A stretch of DNA of 64,000 nt. Origin: Chryseobacterium sp. OSA05B (GTDB lineage Bacteria > Bacteroidota > Bacteroidia > Flavobacteriales > Weeksellaceae). The position numbers and the translations under genes were made by a program. This document shows, piece by piece, positions 48,076-54,827 of this stretch; position 1 is the first letter of the stretch; every line of letters begins with the position of its first letter. The stretch is from contig NZ_JAHXYH010000004.1 in assembly GCF_019970065.1 (NCBI RefSeq), positions 1-64,000 on the forward strand, read 5' to 3'. Under the pieces are notes generated by a model that worked only from the letters and a program-made list of their open reading frames with translations, did no database searches and was not told where the DNA came from.

Positions 48076-49041
48076 ATGAAAAATAAATACAGAATATTAA
48101 AAATTGCTGTCACAGTGATCATCCTTGGATTACTGCTGAGTTTCTCATTGAAGAGATTCAGCGGCCAGAAGATCACGGACAATAAGATTTCTGTAAAAAT
48201 GAATGAAAAAACTCCGGTATACTTCATTGATGAAAAAGATATCCGGGAAATTGTAAAAAAAGAAAACCCTTCCGGAAAGGTGGGAGACCTAAATATTCCG
48301 GTATTGGAAAAGAAGATCAATTCACTTCCGGCCGTAGACAGTGCCAATGTCTATTTGAACTTAAACGGGAAGCTTTATCTGGATATTAAGCAGAGAGTTC
48401 CAGTATTCAGACTGAATAAAGACGGAAGAGACTTCTATGTAGATGAAAAAGGAACTGAGTTCCCCATTTCCAAAACCTACTCGCATCCATGCATGTTGGT
48501 CACAGGAAATGTAAGTCCCGATGAATACGAGAAACTGGCAGAACTGGTGGGAAAAATTGATAAAGATGATTTCAGTAAAAAATTCTTTATCGGAATTTCA
48601 AAAAGCAAAGGCGATTATAATCTTCTCACCAGTGACGGAAATTATAAAGTAGAAATAGGAGATCTTGATAATATTGAATTTAAAGTAAAGGGGTTAAAAA
48701 CTTTCGTGGAAAAATACCTTGTATTCCAGGATCCCCAAAAATACAGCATGGTTTCTGTGAAATACCAAAACCAGATTGTAACCACTTTAAACCCTTATTT
48801 TAAAGAAAACGACAGTATTCTGAAAGCAGGAAATCTGGAACTTGCCAAAGCCCCGGCACTGGCTGCAGCAAAGAAACCTGATGTAATGCCTAAAAAGGCG
48901 GAAACTAAGAAAACAAAAACACCTTCAGCTAAACCGAAGGAAAAAGCAAAGCCAAAAACTACTGTCAAACCAAAGGAAACTAAAAAAACAGAGAAAAAGC
49001 CAACAGCTGCAAAGCCCAAGGCAAAAGTAAAAATAGAATAA
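48076..49041 (+). CDS. ftsQ: Cell division protein FtsQ
   Basis: 321 residues. One membrane helix (about 8-27, AVTVIILGLLLSFSL), a POTRA-like domain, and the beta domain with FRLNKDGRDFYVDEKGTEFP. The last 50 residues are a Lys/Pro/Thr-rich low-complexity tail (KPKEKAKPKTTVKPKETKK) not seen in classic FtsQ, possibly a peptidoglycan- or protein-binding extension. Usual dcw position between murC and ftsA. Confidence 0.85.
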   Translation: MKNKYRILKIAVTVIILGLLLSFSLKRFSGQKITDNKISVKMNEKTPVYFIDEKDIREIVKKENPSGKVGDLNIPVLEKKINSLPAVDSANVYLNLNGKLYLDIKQRVPVFRLNKDGRDFYVDEKGTEFPISKTYSHPCMLVTGNVSPDEYEKLAELVGKIDKDDFSKKFFIGISKSKGDYNLLTSDGNYKVEIGDLDNIEFKVKGLKTFVEKYLVFQDPQKYSMVSVKYQNQIVTTLNPYFKENDSILKAGNLELAKAPALAAAKKPDVMPKKAETKKTKTPSAKPKEKAKPKTTVKPKETKKTEKKPTAAKPKAKVKIE

Positions 49042-49046
49042 CATAG

Positions 49047-49117
49047 AGTCCCAAAGGGACGATTTAACATAGAATTGGATAAAATCCACTTGGATTAAAA
49101 AAACGGGACACCGTCCC
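49047..49117. repeat. GTCCC-type intergenic repeat, copy 3 with extra hairpin (ftsQ-ftsA)
   Basis: Hairpin 1 is GTCCC-aaa-GGGAC and the linker is gatttaacatag. Hairpin 2 has become TGGAT-aaa-ATCCA, again with paired changes. An additional, inverted GGGAC-acc-GTCCC hairpin follows at 49105-49117. Confidence 0.7.
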
Positions 49118-49156
49118 AGACGTGAAAAAGTAGAAAAAAAATCAAATCGACATAAA

Positions 49157-50539
49157 ATGGAAAATCAAGAGTATTCAGTAGGTCTGGACATCGGGACAAC
49201 GAAGATTGTCGCGATTGTCGGAAGGAGGAATGCACACGGGAAGATAGAAGTTCTCGGCGTTGGGAAGGCCAAAAGTCTTGGAGTTCATAAAGGTATTGTG
49301 AATAATATCTCACAAACCATTAATTCAATCAAGGCGGCCGTTTCTGAAGCACAATCCAGCGCAGGAGTTCCTATCCGTAAGGTCACAGTAGGTATTGCAG
49401 GAAAACATATCCGTTCTCTTCAGCATTCCGACTATATCATGCGTGAGCATCCGGACAAATTTATTACAGACGACGACATCGAAGCCCTGAAAGATCAGGT
49501 GAAAAAACTGGTTATGCTTCCCGGAGAAGAAATCATCCATGTTCTTCCCCAGGAATATAAAGTAGATTCCGAAGGTGAAATTCAGGAGCCTGTAGGAATG
49601 CATGGAAAGCGTTTAGAAGCTAACTTCCACGTAGTAGTAGGACAGATGGGCAGCATCAGAAACATCGCAAGATGTGTAAGAGAGGCAGGCCTTGAAATGG
49701 AAGCCCTTACCCTGGAACCTCTGGCGTCTTCAGAAGCCGTATTAACGAAAGAAGAAAAAGAAGCCGGCGTTGCTATTGTAGATATAGGCGGCGGTACTAC
49801 AGATATTGCGATCTTCAAAGATAATATCATCCGTCATACCTGCGTGATTCCTTACGGAGGCGGTATCATTACGGAAGATATCAAAGAAGGCTGCTCCATC
49901 ATCGAGAAACACGCAGAACAGCTGAAAGTAAAATTCGGTTCTGCAGTTCCCGAGTTGGAAAAGGACAGCACATTTGTAACCATTCCCGGACTTCACGGAA
50001 GACCGGATAAAGAGATTTCCCTTAAAACGCTGGCGCAGATTATCAACGCGAGAGTGGAAGAAATCCTTGAAATGGTGAATACAGAATTAAAAGCTTACGG
50101 AGCATTCGAGCAAAAGAAAAAACTGATCGCAGGGATTGTCCTTACGGGAGGTGGATCCAACTTAAAGCACCTTCGCCAGCTTGCCAATTATACAACAGGT
50201 TTTGACAGCAGAATAGGATTTGCTAATGAATATATCGCAAACGACAAGAATCAGTACCTGAAAGGCCCGGAATTTGCTACTTCAATCGGCTTGCTGATGG
50301 AGAGTTTGAAGATTCGGGACAAAAAGCAGGGCGCTGAAACAGAAGAACTCGTGGAAGAGGAAATGGCCAACGCAGAAACTGCTGTGGCACAGACAGAAAC
50401 AGTTCAGGCAGTTCAGCCTACAGCGATCGTTCAGGAACAACCCGTTGTGAATGAGCAGCAGGAAAACAGAAGAGCGAAATTGACCTTCGGGCAGTCGCTT
50501 ATGGAAAAAGTAAAAAAATTCTTTGAAGAAGTAGAGTAA
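49157..50539 (+). CDS. ftsA: Cell division protein FtsA
   Basis: 460 residues, actin-like ATPase. GLDIGTTKIVAIVGRR (phosphate 1), IVDIGGGTTDIAIF (phosphate 2) and GIVLTGGGSNLKHL (adenosine) are clear. A 1C-type subdomain and a C-terminal amphipathic helix (SLMEKVKKFFEEV) that tethers FtsZ filaments to the membrane are present. A Gln/Val/Glu-rich linker precedes that helix. Confidence 0.96.
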   Translation: MENQEYSVGLDIGTTKIVAIVGRRNAHGKIEVLGVGKAKSLGVHKGIVNNISQTINSIKAAVSEAQSSAGVPIRKVTVGIAGKHIRSLQHSDYIMREHPDKFITDDDIEALKDQVKKLVMLPGEEIIHVLPQEYKVDSEGEIQEPVGMHGKRLEANFHVVVGQMGSIRNIARCVREAGLEMEALTLEPLASSEAVLTKEEKEAGVAIVDIGGGTTDIAIFKDNIIRHTCVIPYGGGIITEDIKEGCSIIEKHAEQLKVKFGSAVPELEKDSTFVTIPGLHGRPDKEISLKTLAQIINARVEEILEMVNTELKAYGAFEQKKKLIAGIVLTGGGSNLKHLRQLANYTTGFDSRIGFANEYIANDKNQYLKGPEFATSIGLLMESLKIRDKKQGAETEELVEEEMANAETAVAQTETVQAVQPTAIVQEQPVVNEQQENRRAKLTFGQSLMEKVKKFFEEVE

Positions 50540-50542
50540 TAT

Positions 50543-50640
50543 AAATGATAGAAGATCATTGATAATTGATAAATAAAAAGCTTTTTGCCCAACGCCATTT
50601 ATCACTCATCAGTTATCATTCATCACTCATCAATTATAAA
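50543..50640. repeat. Self-complementary spacer between ftsA and ftsZ
   Basis: ATAATTGAT pairs with ATCAATTAT and several TGATAA/TTATCA words pair across the spacer, so most of it can fold into one long imperfect hairpin. Confidence 0.45.
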
Positions 50641-50650
50641 AAGCATAGTT

Positions 50651-52573
50651 ATGGAAAATATAGGTACACAAGGATTTTCATTTGATTTGCCAAAAGGAAA
50701 TTCATCCATCATAAAAGTAATCGGTGTAGGAGGCGGTGGAAACAACGCGCTTAAACACATGTACGAGAAAGGGATTTACGGAGTAGACTTCGTAGTCTGC
50801 AATACGGATGCCCAAACGCTAGATAATAACCCCGTTGCCAACAAAGTACAGCTTGGTACCACCATCACAGAAGGTCTTGGTGCCGGTGCTGATCCTGAAG
50901 TGGGGGAAAAATCTGCTATTGAAAGCATCGAAGAGATCAAAGCATCGATGGGCCAGAATACCAAAATGGTATTCATTACTGCCGGAATGGGCGGTGGTAC
51001 AGGTACCGGAGCTGCTCCTGTGATCGCTAAGGTAGCCAAAGATATGGGAATTCTTACCGTAGGTATTGTTACCGTTCCTTTCAGCTTTGAAGGTAAAAGA
51101 AGACTTGAACAGGCCGAAATCGGTCTTGAAAAGCTAAGAAATAATGTTGATTCACTTATTGTTATCAATAATGATAAATTAAGACAGCAGTTCGGAAACC
51201 TTGGATTCAAGCAGGGATTCTCAAAAGCCGATGAAGTTTTAACCAATGCCGCGAAAGGAATGGCAGAAGTTATTACCGGTTATTTTGATGTAAACATTGA
51301 CTTTAGAGATGCTAAATCCGTACTTCAGAACTCTGGTACAGCTTTGATGTCTACCGGAATTGCTTCAGGAGAAAACAAAGCGGAAGAAGCGGTTAAAAAA
51401 GCGCTAGACTCTCCGTTGTTGAACGACAACAAGATCACCGGTGCTAAAAACGTCCTTCTATTGATCAGAAGTGGTGCCGAAGAAGTGACCATGGATGAGA
51501 TCGGGGTTATTATGGACCACATCCAGAAAGAAGCTGGAAATACCGCTGATATTATTTTCGGGGTGGGTGCTGATGAAGAACTGGGAGATTCTGTAAGCGT
51601 TCTTGTCATCGCTACAGGTTTTTCAAATGACAGCAAAAGATTCGCGGGTCCTACAGAAAAGATCAGAATCAGTCTTAACGACAGTCTTGAGACGCCAAAA
51701 GCCTCTCCTTTTAAAACAAGGGAAGAAAGAGAAACACCTTCTGAAACAACACGTGATTTCGGCGGAAAACATACTTTCAGACTGGATGATGAGGACAATG
51801 ATGCTCCACAGTTCGGTATGACCTCTTCTGAAAAAAAAATGATTATTGAGGAAGAAGAAATCAAAACAGAAATAAAATTCTTTGATAAAGAGGGAGATAC
51901 GCAGAACAGTGCTTCCCGTGACTGGAGAAATGAAGAAGAATCAGAAGAAGAGTCTTACAGCTTATTCTCTTATGATGAAGAAGGAGAAGATCCGAATGAT
52001 CTGGAAATCGAGTCTTTTAAATTTGACTTTGATTCCAGAAAAGACGAAACGCCGTCTACGCCAGCTACCAGTGCTTTTTCAGATGAGAAACCTGTTGAGT
52101 TCAGCTTCTTTGTGAACAATCAGCCTTCATCTAATGAGCCTAAAACTGACTATGGTCAGCCAAAAGCAGAGTTTACAGCACCAGCAAGTGCAGTAACTGA
52201 AATTCCGGTTCAGGCAGTTGAAGCTATCTTCCAGACAAGATATGAAGAGCCGAAAGCTGAAACAAAACCGGCCTTTGAAGAAAAAATAGAAATTGAAACT
52301 CCAAAACCTGCAGAATCAGAATTCACATTCGTGAATAAAGCGGTTGACCAGGACAGAATTGTGGAGAGAAGAAATAAATTAAAAGAATTCAATTCACGCT
52401 ATCAAAGCTTTGACAGCACAAGCGAATTCGAATCTGTACCGGCTTTCAAAAGAAAGAATATCGCCATAGACGGAACCAATGCCTCAGATCAGAATATCAA
52501 TACGTATCTGTCTGACAACAATGGATCTATGCAGGTGAGAGAGAACAGATTTTTAAATAAAGACGTTGACTAA
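50651..52573 (+). CDS. ftsZ: Cell division protein FtsZ
   Basis: 640 residues from the ATG at 50651; the longer frame runs through the palindromic spacer. GTPase domain with GVGGGGNNALKHM, the tubulin signature GGGTGTGAAP and NNDKLRQQFG. The C-terminal half (about 330-640) is a long acidic linker, much longer than in E. coli, ending in a conserved-looking tail. FtsZ forms the division ring. Confidence 0.97.
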   Translation: MENIGTQGFSFDLPKGNSSIIKVIGVGGGGNNALKHMYEKGIYGVDFVVCNTDAQTLDNNPVANKVQLGTTITEGLGAGADPEVGEKSAIESIEEIKASMGQNTKMVFITAGMGGGTGTGAAPVIAKVAKDMGILTVGIVTVPFSFEGKRRLEQAEIGLEKLRNNVDSLIVINNDKLRQQFGNLGFKQGFSKADEVLTNAAKGMAEVITGYFDVNIDFRDAKSVLQNSGTALMSTGIASGENKAEEAVKKALDSPLLNDNKITGAKNVLLLIRSGAEEVTMDEIGVIMDHIQKEAGNTADIIFGVGADEELGDSVSVLVIATGFSNDSKRFAGPTEKIRISLNDSLETPKASPFKTREERETPSETTRDFGGKHTFRLDDEDNDAPQFGMTSSEKKMIIEEEEIKTEIKFFDKEGDTQNSASRDWRNEEESEEESYSLFSYDEEGEDPNDLEIESFKFDFDSRKDETPSTPATSAFSDEKPVEFSFFVNNQPSSNEPKTDYGQPKAEFTAPASAVTEIPVQAVEAIFQTRYEEPKAETKPAFEEKIEIETPKPAESEFTFVNKAVDQDRIVERRNKLKEFNSRYQSFDSTSEFESVPAFKRKNIAIDGTNASDQNINTYLSDNNGSMQVRENRFLNKDVD

Positions 52574-52576
52574 ATA

Positions 52577-52650
52577 ATGCGATGATGAGTTGATTTGATG
52601 ATGCGATAATTAATCATCACATCAGCCCATCAGCATATCATCAAATTACC
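52577..52650. repeat. Palindromic spacer between ftsZ and the YqeY gene
   Basis: ATTTGATGAT pairs perfectly with ATCATCAAAT across about 45 bases, and further GATGATG/CATCATC words support an extended hairpin. Confidence 0.5.
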
Positions 52651-52656
52651 AATACC

Positions 52657-53103
52657 ATGAGTTTAGAAAATATCATAAGCGAAGCTATTAAAACAGCCAT
52701 GAGAGCGAAAGACAGAGTCGCTTTGGACTCTCTGAGAGCTGTAAAAGCTCAAATTTTAAATCTACACACTGAAGCGAGAGGAGTTGAAGTTTCTCCGGAG
52801 CAGGAAATTGCTATCCTTCAGAGAATGATCAAGCAGCGTAAAGATTCTTTCGAACAGTTTTCTGCACAGGGAAGAAATGACCTTGCTGAAGTGGAAGAGG
52901 CTCAGATGAAAGTGATTGAGCAGTTTCTGCCTAAACAGCTGAGTCCGGAAGAACTGGAAGCTGAGATCAAGAAAATTATCTCAGAAACCGGAGCTGAGTC
53001 TGCAAAAGACTTAGGAAAGGTAATGGGAGCTGCTTCAAAAGCGTTGGCAGGGAAGTCAGACGGAAAAAGTATTTCCGAAATGGCGAAGAAACTGCTTTCA
53101 TAA
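52657..53103 (+). CDS. GatB/YqeY domain protein
   Basis: 148 residues. The YqeY fold is related to the tail domain of the amidotransferase GatB: LENIISEAIKTAMRAKDRVALDSLRAVKAQI, EFQL-like EQFLPKQLSPEELEAEI, then GKVMGAASKALAGKSDGK. Stand-alone YqeY proteins have no established role; tRNA binding has been suggested from the GatB homology. Terminates at 53201. Confidence 0.9.
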   Translation: MSLENIISEAIKTAMRAKDRVALDSLRAVKAQILNLHTEARGVEVSPEQEIAILQRMIKQRKDSFEQFSAQGRNDLAEVEEAQMKVIEQFLPKQLSPEELEAEIKKIISETGAESAKDLGKVMGAASKALAGKSDGKSISEMAKKLLS

Positions 53104-53116
53104 AACCGGGATACGT

Positions 53117-53147
53117 GGTGTGAGATCCGGGATCTAACCGGAACACC
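53117..53147. repeat. Compound palindrome after the YqeY gene
   Basis: An outer GGTGT/ACACC (53117-53121 with 53143-53147) encloses AGATCC-g-GGATCT, a small branched or stacked hairpin. Confidence 0.4.
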
Positions 53148-53200
53148 AACATGAACCCCAAAAACAGGATATCCAACCTTTGCATATCGATTTGATTAAA

Positions 53201-53237
53201 GAATCCCGGGACGCTAGCGTTCCGGGATTCATTTTTT
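53201..53237 (+). terminator. Terminator of the dcw cluster
   Basis: A 13-14-bp stem (53201-53213 with 53218-53230, one G-T pair), loop CTAG, followed by ATTTTTT. Confidence 0.85.
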
Positions 53238-53504
53238 GGATATTCATAATTATTAATTCAGCTGATCATGTATAAAAACTGAATAGGTGTTACTTACGAC
53301 TGTTCTCATGCCGTATTGAATAATTTGAATGCTCGAGGGAAAGCAGTAAATGTTTTTTTCATGGTCGTTTGTTTTTCAGAATCATTTCAAATTTAGTAAA
53401 TATTTCTCATTATTCATAATTTTATTTCACATTTTTTTGAATATTATTGATGTATTAACATTATATTAATTTTATCTGACTAAACCATTGATAGTTTTTA
53501 TATA

Positions 53505-53535
53505 TTGAAGAAAAGCTAAGAAATCATTAACTTTG
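53505..53535 (+). promoter_or_regulatory. Promoter of the bacilliredoxin gene
   Basis: TTG at 53505-53507 and TAACTTTG at 53528-53535, 20 bases apart. Good agreement with the Bacteroidota consensus. Confidence 0.65.
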
Positions 53536-53556
53536 TACCGATAAAAAACAAAATAT

Positions 53557-53967
53557 ATGTATCCAACAGATTTAGTAATGCCTATGAAGGCAGAACTTAC
53601 AGATAAAGGTTTCCAGGATTTAACATCTCCTGCACAGGTAGAAGAGGCTTTAAAGCAGTCAGGAACTACTCTATTGGTCATCAATTCAGTTTGTGGATGT
53701 GCAGCAGGTGCGGCAAGACCGGGAGTTGTATATTCTTTGACTGGTGATAAAAAACCTGATCATTTAACAACTGTGTTTGCAGGATTTGATACGGAAGCTG
53801 TAGCGGAAGCAAGAAAACACCTTGCTCCATTCCCTCCAAGCTCTCCATGTGTAGCGCTTTTCAAAGATGGTGAATTGGTTCACATGCTGGAAAGACACCA
53901 CATCGAAGGAAACCCTGCAGGTGCTATTGCGGCCAATCTTCAGGCTGCTTTTGACGAGTACTGCTAA
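53557..53967 (+). CDS. BrxA/BrxB-type bacilliredoxin
   Basis: 136 residues of the YphP/YqiW (DUF1094) family. The active-site motif C46-G-C48 lies in NSVCGCAAGAARPG, and PPSSPCVALFKDGELVHMLERHHIEG is the conserved second half. In Bacillus these proteins remove bacillithiol from oxidised protein cysteines. Bacillithiol or a related thiol is known in some Bacteroidota, so a thiol-disulfide role is likely. Own promoter and terminator. Confidence 0.9.
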   Translation: MYPTDLVMPMKAELTDKGFQDLTSPAQVEEALKQSGTTLLVINSVCGCAAGAARPGVVYSLTGDKKPDHLTTVFAGFDTEAVAEARKHLAPFPPSSPCVALFKDGELVHMLERHHIEGNPAGAIAANLQAAFDEYC

Positions 53968-53988
53968 GAAACAATCAAGCAAAATACG

Positions 53989-54019
53989 AACCCGCTACAG
54001 ATGATGTAGCGGGTTTTTT
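53989..54019. terminator. Terminator after the bacilliredoxin gene
   Basis: A 10-bp stem (53989-53998 with 54006-54015) followed by T6. It lies between this gene and the convergent tRNA-like array. Confidence 0.8.
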
Positions 54020-54127
54020 ATGCTGAAATTGGGCCAATAAAAAAAACAAAGATGCTTCATTTTCATTGATAATGCAGATTAGAGCTTAGCTTAAGCAGTA
54101 AATGCCACCGTAAACACCCAATCAGTG

Positions 54128-54215
54128 AAGAGAGAAAAGGATTCGAACCTTTGATGCGAACAACGCATATACTGTCACGAAAACAATACGCCTTAAGCCA
54201 CTCAGCCATCTCTCT
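54128..54215 (-). tRNA. Serine-type tRNA-like gene, copy 1 (last transcribed)
   Basis: 88 bases. 7-bp acceptor AGAGAGA/TCTCTCT (extendable by one A-T), U8-G9, D arm GCT-loop-GGC with GAGTGG typical of tRNA-Ser, and a long variable arm ATGCG-TTGTT-CGCAT. The T arm is AAAGG-TTCGAAT-CCTTT. The anticodon arm is abnormal: TATTGTT pairs with GACAGTA (7 bp, two G-T pairs) around a 5-base loop TTCGT. No CCA is encoded. Forcing a 7-base loop gives anticodon TCG with an unusual pyrimidine at position 37. Confidence 0.7.
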
Positions 54216-54276
54216 TTGTATAAAATAAATGATCACATCTTTTGCGGCAAATACAACCGCAAACATCTAATCAGTG

Positions 54277-54364
54277 AAGAGAGAAAAGGATTCGAACCTT
54301 TGATGCGAAGAACGCATATACTGTCACGAAAACAATACGCCTTAAGCCACTCAGCCACCTCTCT
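54277..54364 (-). tRNA. Serine-type tRNA-like gene, copy 2
   Basis: Same fold as copy 1. Differs at acceptor position 7 (G, pairing as G-T) and in the variable loop (TTCTT). The anticodon-arm stem ends in T-G as in copy 1. Confidence 0.7.
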
Positions 54365-54427
54365 TTGTATGAAAAATAAGTTATCAGATCTTTTGCAGAA
54401 AATACAACCTCAAACATCCAATCAATG

Positions 54428-54515
54428 AAGAGAGAAAAGGATTCGAACCTTTGATGCGAAGAACGCATATACTGTCACGAAGACAATACGCCTTAAGCCA
54501 CTCAGCCATCTCTCT
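54428..54515 (-). tRNA. Serine-type tRNA-like gene, copy 3
   Basis: Same fold. Here the anticodon-arm stem is TATTGTC/GACAGTA, so the innermost pair is C-G instead of T-G. The 7-bp stem with a TTCGT loop is retained. Confidence 0.7.
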
Positions 54516-54577
54516 TTGTATAAAAATAAGTTATCAGATCTTTTGCAGAAAATACAACCGCAAATATCCAATCAATG

Positions 54578-54665
54578 AAGAGAGAAAAGGATTCGAACCT
54601 TTGATGCGAAGAACGCATATACTGTCACGAAGACAATACGCCTTAAGCCACTCAGCCACCTCTCT
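54578..54665 (-). tRNA. Serine-type tRNA-like gene, copy 4
   Basis: Identical to copy 3 except for G at acceptor position 7, which pairs with T. Confidence 0.7.
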
Positions 54666-54726
54666 TTGTATAAAATAAGTTATCAGAATTTTTGCCGTAA
54701 ATATAACTGCAAACATCCAATCAATG

Positions 54727-54814
54727 AAGAGAGAAAAGGATTCGAACCTTTGATGCGAAGAACGCATATACTGTCACGAAGACAATACGCCTTAAGCCAC
54801 TCAGCCATCTCTCT
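54727..54814 (-). tRNA. Serine-type tRNA-like gene, copy 5 (first transcribed)
   Basis: Identical in the body to copy 3. Its first base lies 13 bases after the stop codon of the PLP-enzyme gene, so it must be processed from the same transcript unless a promoter lies inside that gene. Confidence 0.7.
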
Positions 54815-54827
54815 TTGAAAGATCTAT

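Larger units (their letters stand above)
53104..53556. other. Spacer between the dcw cluster and the bacilliredoxin gene
   Basis: 453 bases. Holds the compound palindrome (53117), the dcw terminator (53201) and the bacilliredoxin promoter (53505). The middle (about 53240-53500) is AT-rich and shows no recognisable feature. Confidence 0.5.
54216..54726 (-). repeat. Conserved spacers of the tRNA-like array
   Basis: The four spacers (61-63 bases) are similar to one another, so the repeat unit of 149-151 bases includes the spacer. Each carries a TTTGC...GCAAA-type word pair around a TTGTATTT core, perfect over 7 bp (TTTGCGG/CCGCAAA) in the spacer at 54241-54262 and decayed in some others. It could be a processing site or a weak promoter. 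Confidence 0.5.

Noticed and set aside
50585..50650. N-terminal extension of FtsZ
   Set aside because: The extra residues (IYHSSVIIHHSSII) are a translation of the palindromic spacer.
54063..54767. Repeated small open frames reading MAEWLKAYC... or RMRRTHILSRRQYALSHSA on both strands
   Set aside because: They are translations of the tRNA-like repeats and their spacers; the repeated protein sequence simply mirrors the repeated RNA gene.
54128..54814. CRISPR array or simple tandem repeat
   Set aside because: The 88-base units fold as class II tRNAs with proper T and D arms, and the spacers are similar to each other, unlike CRISPR spacers.
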